Positions 1 to 8,342 of a stretch of DNA of 64,000 bases are shown here, piece by piece. The notes beneath the pieces are model-generated. The model did not search any database, had not been told where the DNA came from, and saw nothing but the letters and a program-made list of their open reading frames with translations. The first letter of the stretch is position 1. Each line of letters begins with the position of its first letter. The stretch comes from Chloroflexota bacterium (GTDB taxonomy: Bacteria; Chloroflexota; Anaerolineae; Anaerolineales; Villigracilaceae): positions 350,552 through 414,551 of the forward strand of contig JACRBJ010000032.1 of NCBI GenBank assembly GCA_016234555.1. Reading direction: 5' to 3'. Made by a program: the position numbers and the translations under genes.

Positions 1-172
1 TGTCGTCGTTCTTCTTCCTGGTGGATGTGTCCATGGCATTGCTGAAGGTCTCCCAAAAGCCCTTTCCCTTCGACTGCGCCGCACCGCGCGCAATACCATA
101 CATAACGAAGTTTGCGCCAACGATGAGGGCGATGAAAATCACCGCGCCGATGACTGCATTCTGGTTTTCCAT
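1..172 (-). CDS. Small single-pass membrane protein, C-terminus cut off by window edge
   Basis: The reading frame starts at ATG 172 and runs off the left edge, so only about 57 residues are visible. A GGAG ribosome-binding site sits just upstream at the usual distance. Residues 7-27 form one hydrophobic segment (AVIGAVIFIALIVGANFVMY), followed by a basic, polar tail rich in Lys and Ser. This suggests a small inner-membrane protein with a cytoplasmic tail. I do not recognise the family. It is divergent from the DUF362 gene, so it is unlikely to share its transcript. Confidence 0.6.
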   Translation of the reverse strand, partial: MENQNAVIGAVIFIALIVGANFVMYGIARGAAQSKGKGFWETFSNAMDTSTRKKNDD

Positions 173-507
173 AAAATTCTCCGTAGGGCAGGTCTCATGC
201 AACTCATGAGGATATTCAAAAAATGAACCCCATTGTAATGGAGTTCGGCAGAAAGTTCGTGAGAATTTAGTCGTCTTTTTGTTTCGACGCCTGACGGGAC
301 CGCTTTTCCAAGTGCTCCTGCGGTTTGACGACGTTTACAGTATAACCCCGCATATTCGTTTTTCAACCGCAGCTTCGGGAAAACTTCAGGTAGAAAGTAG
401 TCATTGGCCGTGTAACTGGCGGAAATCTTTCTCCAGTTCGTTCAAGGCTTTGCAGATATTGTCTGGCCACCCATTCTTCCCTTGCTCACAACTGTTCCAT
501 TTCCTCC
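173..507. other. Intergenic region without a recognisable gene
   Basis: This stretch between two divergent genes has only short frames with unconvincing protein sequence, no ribosome-binding sites in the right places, and no tRNA-like fold that I can see. A long upstream extension of the DUF362 frame crosses it, but the translated residues do not resemble that family and a better start exists at 591. Confidence 0.5.
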
Positions 508-536
508 TTGTCGACGGACTTTCTCGTGCATATAAT
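508..536 (+). promoter_or_regulatory. Sigma-70-type promoter for the DUF362 gene
   Basis: TTGTCG at 508-513, a 17-base spacer and a perfect TATAAT at 531-536. This predicts a start near 543 and a leader of about 48 nt before the ATG at 591, which has AAAGGA at the right distance. Confidence 0.7.
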
Positions 537-590
537 CACTTTCACCACCAGTCAACATCAATTCCATCATCTCTCTCAAAGGATAATCCC

Positions 591-1754
591 ATGCCAAGCA
601 AAGTATTTTTCGGCTCAGCACATCAGGCGCGATTGGACGCCAAGGAAACATTACCCGCCAAGTTGGATTTGATCCTCGACCAGCTTCACATCCGTGATCG
701 CGTAAACAAGGAGACCGTGGTCATCAAAATGCACACGGGCAACAACATGAGCTATTCCACCATTCACCCCGTTTTCGTAAGGCGCGTGGTGCAGGCTGTC
801 AAGGACGGCGGCGGCAAGCCATTCGTGGTGGACGTCAACTGGGATGTGGCGGGCGCGGAGACTCGCGGCTACGCGTCGGAAGCAATTGGTTGTCCCGTGT
901 ACCCCGCTGCAGGTCCAGACGAAAAATATTTCTACGAACACGAACGTCCCTACAAAAATATCAAGAGTTGGAATGTCTCCGGGCTTATTCAGGACTCGAC
1001 CTTCATGATCAACTTCGCACACGTCAAGGGACATCCAAGTTGTGGCTTTGGCGCGGCGTTCAAGAACATTGCTTTGGGTTGTCTGGCAGGGAAGTCGCGC
1101 AGCGCGATGCACGATGCCATGCACTACGACCAATACTGGTTCCCCGAAAAATGCCCCGATAAATCCATACTGAAGAAAATCACTGACGCCTGTCCCTTTG
1201 AGGCAATCGTCGAGGACAAGGAAAAGCCTGGCGAGTTGCACCTGCACATGGAGCAATGCAACCAGTGCGGACGCTGCCTGCGCGTCGCGCCTGAGGGAAG
1301 CCTGCTCATCAGCCCCGTGAATTTCCACACCTTCCAGGAGGCTTGTGCCATCTCGACAAGCATCACGCTTTCGACCTTCGCTCCCGAAAAGGTGACCCAC
1401 CTTAACCTTGCCACGCACATGACTCCCGTCTGCGATTGCTTCGGGTTTACCTCGATGCAGATTCTCCCCGACGCTGGAATCTTCGGCTCGGACGACATCG
1501 TCGCGCTCGACCAAGCCACACTGGACGCTATCGCACAGACAAAGCTTATCGAGGAGAACATCCCCACCAGCATGGAAGTCCACACCCGCGAGGGCCATCC
1601 CTTCCGCTGGCTGCATGGTCCGCACAAGGACCCGTACAAGGTGGTGGAGTATGGCGAGAAGCTGGGACTCGGCTCACGCGAATATGAATTGATTGATGTG
1701 CTTCCAGTGGAGAAACTGGAGCGCTCGTCCATGCCATACATTGCGGCGCATTAA
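591..1754 (+). CDS. DUF362 domain protein with partial 4Fe-4S motif
   Basis: A 387-residue protein of the DUF362 family, whose members are thought to bind iron-sulphur clusters and whose function is largely unknown. The N-terminal two thirds carry the family's conserved core (VVIKMHTGN, then NFAHVKGHPSCGFGAA at about 144-159). Near residues 223-229 there is a ferredoxin-like CNQCGRC. The fourth cysteine of a normal CxxCxxCxxxCP motif is missing there (VAPEG), while a Cys-Pro occurs earlier at about 200 (ACPFEAI). A cluster could therefore use an unusual ligand set. The start at 591 is chosen over an upstream in-frame ATG because AAAGGA precedes it and the family similarity begins there. It is soluble, with no signal peptide, and is transcribed alone. 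Confidence 0.88.
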   Translation: MPSKVFFGSAHQARLDAKETLPAKLDLILDQLHIRDRVNKETVVIKMHTGNNMSYSTIHPVFVRRVVQAVKDGGGKPFVVDVNWDVAGAETRGYASEAIGCPVYPAAGPDEKYFYEHERPYKNIKSWNVSGLIQDSTFMINFAHVKGHPSCGFGAAFKNIALGCLAGKSRSAMHDAMHYDQYWFPEKCPDKSILKKITDACPFEAIVEDKEKPGELHLHMEQCNQCGRCLRVAPEGSLLISPVNFHTFQEACAISTSITLSTFAPEKVTHLNLATHMTPVCDCFGFTSMQILPDAGIFGSDDIVALDQATLDAIAQTKLIEENIPTSMEVHTREGHPFRWLHGPHKDPYKVVEYGEKLGLGSREYELIDVLPVEKLERSSMPYIAAH

Positions 1755-1813
1755 TCGACAATCCAGCCTTGTGCAAAGGAACACTTCCGTAACGCCGTCA
1801 ACAGAACTGCACT

Positions 1814-1843
1814 ACAAGCCCTCGCTATATAGCGAGGGCTTGT
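1814..1843. terminator. Perfect 30-bp palindrome between convergent genes
   Basis: A 15+15 base perfect inverted repeat (arms ACAAGCCCTCGCTAT) lies between two genes that converge. The tails are only weakly T-rich, so it may act as a bidirectional terminator or transcript-end stabiliser, and could equally be a palindromic repeat. Confidence 0.6.
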
Positions 1844-1873
1844 CACGTAAAAGAGGGATTGGGTTATGCAAAA

Positions 1874-2485
1874 TTATCGCCACCCCATCACTTTAAAAAA
1901 TTCCAATGACCAATAAGCAAGCCAGAATGCATACGGGAGGCTTATAAGCGCAATAACTCCACTGTGAATGTCGTTTGGCGCTGAGAACAGAAAGTCGATT
2001 GAAAAGCCTACAATCGCGATAAAAATTATTAGCAGGAGTCTTAAGAGGGACATATCCTTGTTGTATAAAAGGATTCCATTTGTAAATTGTTTTCGTTGAA
2101 TTACACGATCTTTCAGAAGATTATCAATCATTTCGAACAACAAGGCTGAGTTCAATGAGCTTTGAAAGCTAATAACTCTATTCTTTACCATGAGCACTCG
2201 ATGATTTTCATCCACATCCACCAACTCTGGGTAATCATAGGAAGAGGAATGAAAAAGATGTTTGATGATAATCCTGTCGGAAAAAACTATCTGCCTTACA
2301 TTGAAAACCAACATCCAGATTGCTCCCCCAATTGCCAATAACCCTGTTTGAATAAAAGCAAATTTAATCCACGAGTCAGCAACTTCGACTCCTGCGGCAA
2401 CAATCAGTCCGCCGATGAACATCAAAGCAATTGGCTTACCCCAATTCCCTGTTCCATATTCGGGAATGTAAACTAATTCTTTCAT
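1874..2485 (-). CDS. Unknown AT-rich four-helix membrane protein
   Basis: 203 residues from ATG 2485. An upstream extension to 2617 reads as non-protein (Cys-rich, no family features), so the internal ATG is preferred, although no strong Shine-Dalgarno is visible. Two hydrophobic segments near residues 17-35 and 45-62 are followed by a polar domain of about 80 residues with basic patches, then two more segments near residues 147-165 and 175-195. This could be a PH-like or sensor domain held between helix pairs, but I do not recognise the family. The gene is more AT-rich than its neighbours, which hints at acquisition from elsewhere. Confidence 0.6.
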   Translation of the reverse strand: MKELVYIPEYGTGNWGKPIALMFIGGLIVAAGVEVADSWIKFAFIQTGLLAIGGAIWMLVFNVRQIVFSDRIIIKHLFHSSSYDYPELVDVDENHRVLMVKNRVISFQSSLNSALLFEMIDNLLKDRVIQRKQFTNGILLYNKDMSLLRLLLIIFIAIVGFSIDFLFSAPNDIHSGVIALISLPYAFWLAYWSLEFFKVMGWR

Positions 2486-2621
2486 AATGATCGGTATTCT
2501 AATGCATTTCAGTAAAATACATCGGCAGCAAAACAGCGATGAATCCTTTGTCTTATTTCGTTCACGGGCGGGATTATAGGTGTAGGACAGGCTCAATCGC
2601 ACAAAACAGCCACTCAAGAGT

Positions 2622-3194
2622 ATGATTCGGTCAATGAAAAAACCTCAATCCAATCTACTGGAAACCTCACGGGCTGGGTCAGACTCGCAGGAGTTCGAGT
2701 CCCTGTTTGGCGAGTACTGGGCGTACGTCTATCGCATCCTGCATAGACTCGTCGGGGACCCGTCTGAGGCGGAGGATCTGGCTCTGGAGACCTTTTTCCG
2801 CCTGTACCAGCGGAGTCCGTTCAAGGAAGACGGATTCCAACTGGGCGGCTGGCTGTATCGGGTGGCGACCAATCTCGGGCTGAGATCGATCCGCAGTTAC
2901 AAGCGGCGCGAACGCTACGAGATCGAGGCGGGCAGGTTCGCCCTCGAAGAGTCGCCTGAGACTCGTCCAGCCGTGATCCACGAGCAGGCGGAGCGGCAAG
3001 ACCTCGCGCGGCAGGCTCTGTCAAAGATGACCGAACGTGGAGCACAGTTGCTGACCCTGCGTTATTCGGGACTGTCCTACAAGGAGATTGCCGGCATCCT
3101 TGGGCTTTCACCCACGTCCATTGGACCGCTGCTGGTGAGAGCCGAACGCGAATTCGAAGAGTGTTATCGGGCGCTTGCCCAGGAGGAAGCATGA
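2622..3194 (+). CDS. ECF-type RNA polymerase sigma factor
   Basis: A 190-residue sigma-70 family member with region 2 (FGEYWAYVYRILHRLVGD to LETFFRLYQ) in the first half and region 4 at the end (LTLRYSGLSYKEIAGILG, then SPTSIGPLLVRAEREFEE). It lacks regions 1.1 and 3, as expected for an ECF factor that directs RNA polymerase to a small regulon, usually in response to an envelope or stress cue. The next gene starts on the last base triplet of this one (ATGA overlap) and encodes a membrane protein with a zinc-binding anti-sigma motif, so the two form a switch. An alternative start at 2634 is possible. Confidence 0.93.
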   Translation: MIRSMKKPQSNLLETSRAGSDSQEFESLFGEYWAYVYRILHRLVGDPSEAEDLALETFFRLYQRSPFKEDGFQLGGWLYRVATNLGLRSIRSYKRRERYEIEAGRFALEESPETRPAVIHEQAERQDLARQALSKMTERGAQLLTLRYSGLSYKEIAGILGLSPTSIGPLLVRAEREFEECYRALAQEEA

Positions 3195-4345
3195 AGAGAC
3201 ATCTGACCGAAGGGGAGTTGCGCGCATCCCTCGATGGAGAATTGGATGAAGGTCCTCTGTCCCATCTGGAAGCCTGCCCTGATTGCCAGCGTCAACTGGT
3301 TGAGTTGAAAGGAACACATCTTCGCGTTGCAAGCCGACTATCGTTTCTGGCTCCGGGAGCGGAACCCGTTCCCCCCATCCGTTTGGCATGGAGCCGCTTT
3401 GCCGAACAATATCTGAAACAAAAGGAGACATCCATGTTAAGAAAGTGGTTTGCATTCCCCGTAATACGCTATGGCGCGATTGCCATTCTGGCGCTTGCCC
3501 TGCTGATGGCGTTCCCCGGTACCCGCGCTCTGGCAGGCGAGTTGTTGAATCTGTTCCGAGTGCAGCAGGTGGTTATCCTGCCGATTGACGCGACCGGTTT
3601 GGATGATATAACCGGCGACCAGGCGTTTGGAAGCCAACTAAGTTCGCTGATCTCCAGTTCCACAATTGTGACCGACGAACCCGGCGAACCAGTGATGGTG
3701 ATCGATGCCGCGGAGGCAGCTACTGTCGCCGGCTTCGACGCGCGCCTGCCGCAGGAGATGCCGCTTTCGTATATTTTGGTATCCGATTCCGCCGCCTTTA
3801 CCATGAAGGTTGACCGCGCCAAGGCGCAAGGTCTGCTCGATGGCGCGGGACGCAGCGACCTCGTATTGCCGGAGTCAATCGACGGCGAGGAAATCCTGAT
3901 TAGCGTTCCCTCTTCGGTCGTCACAGCCTATGGTCTTTGCCCGGATCCCAAAGCTGAAAAAAATCCCCGCGGGAATATGGGGAATGAATATCCGGGCTGC
4001 ATTATCTTTTCCCAAACACCCAGCCCCATTGTCACCGTGCCAGAAGGCATGGACATGGCTCAACTGGCGCAGATTGGGCTTGAATTCAGCGGCATGAGCC
4101 GTGTGGAAGCCGCCGCCTTCACCGCCACAGTGGACTGGTCCACAACGCTCGTGGTTCCCATTCCCAGAAATTCCACCACCCATGCGGATGTGAGTGTGGA
4201 CGGCGTGACCGGCAAGCTCATTCAAAGTCAATCCGACATGCCGCACTACATGCTTTTGTGGGTAAAGAATGGCATTGTGTATGTCATCAGCGGATCGGGC
4301 GCCGACACCTCCACCGCATTTAGAATCGTGGATGCGTTGCCGTAA
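3191..4345 (+). CDS. Membrane-anchored anti-sigma factor with zinc-binding N-terminus
   Basis: 384 residues. The start at 3191 is fixed by AGGAGG at 3181-3186 and by a four-base overlap with the sigma gene. The N-terminus has the anti-sigma zinc-binding layout: HLTEGELRASLDGEL, then a histidine followed by CPDC (HLEACPDC) near residues 26-33. One transmembrane helix lies near residues 94-112 (YGAIAILALALLMAFPG). About 270 residues outside the membrane follow, which I do not recognise. The likely role is to hold the ECF sigma factor at the membrane until the outer domain senses a signal. The signal cannot be deduced. Confidence 0.85.
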   Translation: MKRHLTEGELRASLDGELDEGPLSHLEACPDCQRQLVELKGTHLRVASRLSFLAPGAEPVPPIRLAWSRFAEQYLKQKETSMLRKWFAFPVIRYGAIAILALALLMAFPGTRALAGELLNLFRVQQVVILPIDATGLDDITGDQAFGSQLSSLISSSTIVTDEPGEPVMVIDAAEAATVAGFDARLPQEMPLSYILVSDSAAFTMKVDRAKAQGLLDGAGRSDLVLPESIDGEEILISVPSSVVTAYGLCPDPKAEKNPRGNMGNEYPGCIIFSQTPSPIVTVPEGMDMAQLAQIGLEFSGMSRVEAAAFTATVDWSTTLVVPIPRNSTTHADVSVDGVTGKLIQSQSDMPHYMLLWVKNGIVYVISGSGADTSTAFRIVDALP

Positions 4346-4352
4346 ATTGGTT

Positions 4353-4443
4353 ATGTCGTTGCGAGGAGGGCCCTTGTTCTTCCCGACACAGCAACCCCTG
4401 CTGACTGGGAGATTGCTTCGGGCTAGCGCCCTCGCAACGACAT
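4353..4443. repeat. 91-bp REP-like element with 14-bp terminal inverted repeats
   Basis: The ends ATGTCGTTGCGAGG (4353-4366) and CCTCGCAACGACAT (4430-4443) are perfect inverted copies. The interior carries a GGGAGATTGCTTCGG stretch and further partly self-complementary sequence. The element fills the gap between the anti-sigma gene and the ABC operon and has no coding capacity. It looks like a non-autonomous palindromic repeat of the REP/MITE kind. Confidence 0.75.
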
Positions 4444-4462
4444 CTGGGTATAAAATATCGTC

Positions 4463-5380
4463 ATGAGCATTCCAGCAATCAAAACTGAATCCCTGAGAAA
4501 AGAATTCGGCAATCATGCCGCAGTCAAGAGTCTCACCCTGCAAGTGGAGCAGGGTGAGGTGTTTGGCTTTTTGGGACCCAACGGCGCGGGCAAGACCACG
4601 TCCATCAAAATGCTGTTGGGATTGGCGGCGCCTACTTCAGGCGGGGGGGCATTGCTTGGCAAGCCACTCGGCGACCGCTCTGCCTTGGCGAAGATCGGAT
4701 TTCTCCCCGAGCATTTCCGTTTCCAGGAATGGCTGACTGCGGACGAATTTCTCGAACTGCATGGCGAACTGCTCGGCATGTCCACCCGTGACCTTAACCT
4801 GCGCCGAGACGAATTGCTCGAACGGGTTGGCCTGGCCGATTTTCGCCACAAACAACTGCGGACTTTCTCCAAGGGCATGTTGCAGCGTATCGGACTGGCA
4901 CAGGCGCTGATGAATCGTCCCGCCCTCGTCTTTTTGGACGAACCCACTTCGGGTCTCGACCCTGTTGGGCGGCGGCTAGTGCGCGACATCATCCACGAAC
5001 TGAGGGCGGAAGGCACGAGCGTCTTCCTCAATTCCCACCTGCTGAGCGAGATCGAAGTCACCTGCAACCGCGTGGCGTTCATCCGTCACGGCGAAGTGAT
5101 TCGCGTGATGGAAATGTCAGCGTTGGATAAAAACATCTCACTGTTGACCATCCGCGCGGACGGGCTGACGGCTGAAGTCGTCGGCGGGCTGGCAGCTTGG
5201 GGCGAAGACATCCGCCCCGACGACGGGAACCTGACCATGACCATCCGCAGCGAATCCGACCTGCCGCAGATCAACCGTTATCTGGTCGAACATAAAGCCG
5301 AGGTCTACGCGTTGATTCCCAACCGCGTCTCGCTTGAGGAAATTTTCATTGAAACGCTGGGAGAGGATGGCGGACTATGA
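4463..5380 (+). CDS. ABC transporter ATP-binding protein (ABC-2 system)
   Basis: A 305-residue ATPase. Walker A is GPNGAGKTT (about 38-46), the signature is FSKGMLQRIGLAQAL (about 138, SKGM instead of SGGQ) and Walker B is LVFLDEPTSGLDP (about 154). The C-terminal extension of roughly 90 residues resembles the regulatory tail seen in ABC-2 exporter ATPases such as NatA or CcmA types. It overlaps the permease gene by four bases. No Shine-Dalgarno is present; instead TATAAA sits 8 nt before the ATG, consistent with a leaderless mRNA. The substrate is unknown. Confidence 0.92.
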   Translation: MSIPAIKTESLRKEFGNHAAVKSLTLQVEQGEVFGFLGPNGAGKTTSIKMLLGLAAPTSGGGALLGKPLGDRSALAKIGFLPEHFRFQEWLTADEFLELHGELLGMSTRDLNLRRDELLERVGLADFRHKQLRTFSKGMLQRIGLAQALMNRPALVFLDEPTSGLDPVGRRLVRDIIHELRAEGTSVFLNSHLLSEIEVTCNRVAFIRHGEVIRVMEMSALDKNISLLTIRADGLTAEVVGGLAAWGEDIRPDDGNLTMTIRSESDLPQINRYLVEHKAEVYALIPNRVSLEEIFIETLGEDGGL

Positions 5381-6228
5381 GGAAAATCTGGGTCATCGCC
5401 CGTATGACATTTCGTGAAGCCGTTCGGCGGCGCATTGTCCTTGCCGGGCTTGTGCTTGGTCTTGTTTTTCTGATCGTTTTCTCGTTTGGGTTTCATGTGA
5501 TCTATACTAACGCCCATGACCACCTGCAAATGACGAGCGATACTTACAGGAACCTGATCGCCAATGAAACTCTCAACGTTCTCATGCTGGCAGGCTTGTA
5601 CGCCGTGACCTTCCTTTCCGCCGCGATGGGGGCACTGCTCGGTGCGGACACGCTCTCCGGCGAAATTACATCCGGGACCATTCAGACCATTGTCGCCAAA
5701 CCCGTGCAGCGTTCGGCGGTGGTGCTGGGCAAGTGGCTTGGATATGCCATTCTGCTGGCGGGATATTCCATCCTGATGTCCGGTGGGGCGGTGCTCAGCG
5801 TGTGGATTCAGTCGGGCTATGCCGGGCGAAATATCCTGGTGGGACTGCCGCTCATTTACCTTGAGTCCCTGCTGGTTATGACCATCGCCATTGCCTATTC
5901 GAGTTTCCTGCCGGGGCTGGCAACCGGCGGCGTAGTCTTTGGTTTGTATGGGATGGCATTCATCGGCGGCTGGGTGGAACAGATCGGCGCCATCACGCAG
6001 AATGAAACGGCGATTCGGGTCGGCATTATCACCAGCCTCATCATCCCCAGCGAAGCGCTCTGGCGGCGGGCGGCATTCGAGATGCAAACACCTATCTCTG
6101 CCGCGCTGAGAATATCACCTTTTGGGACAGCATCCGTCCCCAGCCCGTTGATGGTCGGCTACGCGGTCATCTATCTCGCGCTCACGTTGATGGCGGCGGT
6201 CAGCACCTTCAAGCATCGGGATTTGTAG
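5377..6228 (+). CDS. ABC-2 family permease
   Basis: 283 residues with about six hydrophobic segments: one at 17-38 (IVLAGLVLGLVFLIVFSFGF), others spread to the C-terminus, and a conserved GTIQTIVAKPVQRSAVVLGK between helices two and three, typical of ABC-2 permeases. It pairs with the ATPase just upstream through an ATGA overlap. The two gene products would form a homodimeric permease with two ATPases. Export of a lipid, polysaccharide or drug is possible, but nothing nearby identifies the cargo. Confidence 0.88.
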   Translation: MRKIWVIARMTFREAVRRRIVLAGLVLGLVFLIVFSFGFHVIYTNAHDHLQMTSDTYRNLIANETLNVLMLAGLYAVTFLSAAMGALLGADTLSGEITSGTIQTIVAKPVQRSAVVLGKWLGYAILLAGYSILMSGGAVLSVWIQSGYAGRNILVGLPLIYLESLLVMTIAIAYSSFLPGLATGGVVFGLYGMAFIGGWVEQIGAITQNETAIRVGIITSLIIPSEALWRRAAFEMQTPISAALRISPFGTASVPSPLMVGYAVIYLALTLMAAVSTFKHRDL

Positions 6229-6276
6229 ACATTACAACTCGAAGTCTGGAGACTTCGACACCATTCTCTTAAAATC

Positions 6277-6315
6277 AAAGACCTCCGAACACTTTATGTG
6301 ACGGAGGTCTTTTAC
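6277..6315. terminator. Bidirectional terminator between convergent operons
   Basis: The arms AAAGACCTCCG (6277-6287) and CGGAGGTCTTT (6302-6312) form an 11-bp stem with a T-rich end on both strands. It separates the plus-strand ABC-2 operon from the minus-strand exporter operon. A second small hairpin, CGAAGTCT/AGACTTCG, lies at 6240-6257. Confidence 0.8.
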
Positions 6316-6335
6316 TGATAACTGATTACCGTCTA

Positions 6336-8342
6336 CTAAGCACTGGCAACTTCTTCCTGCTTCTTGAACTGGCTCATATACAACTCGTAATAAAAGCCCT
6401 GCTTTGCCAGAAGTTCGTCGTGTTTGCCACGCTCGATGATCTGACCATCCTTCAGCACGAGGATCATATCTGCGTTGCGGATGGTGGATAGGCGATGCGC
6501 GATAACGAAGGACGTGCGGCTCTTAAGCAATGCATCGAACGCCTTTTGGATGAGGCGCTCGGTGCGCGTGTCCACGCTGGAGGTGGCTTCGTCGAGAATC
6601 AGCACGCGGGGATCTGCAAGTGCTGCGCGGGCAATCGAAAGCAGTTGACGTTGTCCCTGACTCAAGCCTGAGCCGCGTTCGCCCAAGACGGTCTGATATT
6701 TTTCGGGCAGGCGTTCGATGAAGGAATCGGCATTGGCGAGTTTCGCGGCGGCATAAACTTCCTCATCGGTGGCGTTGGGGCGACCGAAGCGGATGTTATC
6801 CATGACCGAGGCGCTGAACAGGAAGGTGTCCTGCAACACGATGCCGACCTGCCTGCGGATGGATTCCGCCGTCACGTCGCGCACGTCCACCCCGTCGATC
6901 TTGACCGCACCATCGGTCACATCGTAGAAGCGGGGAAGCAAATTGATGATGGTCGTCTTGCCCGCGCCCGTCGGTCCGACAATCGCAAAGGTCTGACCAG
7001 GCTGGGCAGTGAACGAAACTCCCTTCAACACAGGCACGCCGTCTTCGTATTCGTGCGAAACGTTCTCGAATTCCACCAGACCTTTGATTTCCTTTATCGG
7101 CTTGGCTTCGGGCTTGTCGGTGACGGCAGGCTTCTCGTCGAGGATGGTGAAGATGCGTTCCGCGCCCGCGATGGCGTTTTGGATGTTCGTCCAGAGCACG
7201 GCGATCTGTTGAATCGGCTGGTTGAAGCGTTGGACGTAGGCGAGGAAGGTGATTACCAACCCCAGCGTGACCGTCGTCCCGAAGAGCAGGTCACCCGTCA
7301 GCAGGTACCAGCCGCCGACGCCAGTGACGATTGCCAATCCAAGATAAGAGAGGGCTTCGAGCGTCGGGGCAAGCGCGGCGGTGTACGCTACGGCGGTGAC
7401 ATTGGCGTCACGGTTGGCGGCGTTGACTTCCTTGAACTGCTCGATGTTTTCATCGGCGCGGTTGAAGGCTTGCACTTCGCGCACGGCGGAGATGGTTTCC
7501 TGCAATTCGGCGTTGACGTTGCCGATCTCTTCACGGCTCTTGCGGAAGGCTTTGCGCGCCTGTTCCGAGAACCAGACGGTGGCGGCAAACATCAGCGGCG
7601 AAACCGAAAGCGCCAGCAGGGCGAAGGGCAGGCTGAGGGTCAGCATGTTGTACGCCACCCAAACCAACAGCAGGATTCCGCTGAAGACGTTGACCAGCGC
7701 CATCGAAAACGCCTGCTCGATTGCGGAGGTGTCGTTGGTGATACGGCTCATCAAATCGCCCGCTTCGTGTTCGGCGTAGTAACTGAGCGAGAGCGAGTGT
7801 AACTTCTCGAAGACCTCCACGCGCAGGACGCGCAGAACGTGTTGCCCTGTCCATGCCATTGTGAAGAAGGTGGTACCAGTCAACACCGAACCAAGCACAT
7901 ACAAGCCGATGACCACCAGAATCAAGCGGAACATGCCCGCGATGCGTTCAGCGGTTGTCGCCGTTGCCATGTTGGGGACGGTGAATCCGCCAGAGTGATA
8001 GACCTTGTAAATCAACTGACGCGAATACGACAGCGTTGATGGGTCTTCAGTGTCCAAAAGCCAGCAGGAGGATTTGGCTTGTTGGCTTTCGCCCTGACTC
8101 ATCCCAGCGGGCATGGACATCCCACCAGCGGGGACGAGGAAACAATCAGTCGCCTGTCCGATCAATTCGGGTGAGGCAACCTGACTCCAGGTTGCGATCA
8201 CCACGAACAAGACCGCCAGCGCGATCATGTACCAAAAGCGCCCGAAGTATTTGCCAAGCCGTCCGAGGGTTTCGCCCAGGTTGCGCGGCTTGAGGGTTTC
8301 CTGATTAAGCATTCCGCCAAAGCGGTTGTGTCCGCCCATCAT
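6336..8342 (-). CDS. ABC exporter half-transporter, catalytic subunit of a heterodimer
   Basis: 668 residues: a six-helix transmembrane domain (about 30-370), then a nucleotide-binding domain. Walker A is GPTGAGKTT. Walker B is LILDEATSSVD with the catalytic Glu, and the switch His is present in IAHRLST. The signature is the variant LSQGQRQ. It overlaps the partner gene upstream by four bases. In TM287/288-type exporters the subunit with intact Glu and His carries an altered signature that completes the partner's defective ATP site, and the residues here fit that pattern. Role: ATP-driven export of a lipid or drug. A microrepeat-like phrase lies at the junction with the partner gene. Confidence 0.93.
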   Translation of the reverse strand: MMGGHNRFGGMLNQETLKPRNLGETLGRLGKYFGRFWYMIALAVLFVVIATWSQVASPELIGQATDCFLVPAGGMSMPAGMSQGESQQAKSSCWLLDTEDPSTLSYSRQLIYKVYHSGGFTVPNMATATTAERIAGMFRLILVVIGLYVLGSVLTGTTFFTMAWTGQHVLRVLRVEVFEKLHSLSLSYYAEHEAGDLMSRITNDTSAIEQAFSMALVNVFSGILLLVWVAYNMLTLSLPFALLALSVSPLMFAATVWFSEQARKAFRKSREEIGNVNAELQETISAVREVQAFNRADENIEQFKEVNAANRDANVTAVAYTAALAPTLEALSYLGLAIVTGVGGWYLLTGDLLFGTTVTLGLVITFLAYVQRFNQPIQQIAVLWTNIQNAIAGAERIFTILDEKPAVTDKPEAKPIKEIKGLVEFENVSHEYEDGVPVLKGVSFTAQPGQTFAIVGPTGAGKTTIINLLPRFYDVTDGAVKIDGVDVRDVTAESIRRQVGIVLQDTFLFSASVMDNIRFGRPNATDEEVYAAAKLANADSFIERLPEKYQTVLGERGSGLSQGQRQLLSIARAALADPRVLILDEATSSVDTRTERLIQKAFDALLKSRTSFVIAHRLSTIRNADMILVLKDGQIIERGKHDELLAKQGFYYELYMSQFKKQEEVASA

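Noticed and set aside
651..1625. Long open frame antisense to the DUF362 gene
   Set aside because: It mirrors codon bias of the real gene, has no ribosome-binding site and gives a low-complexity Val/His/Asp-rich protein without family features.
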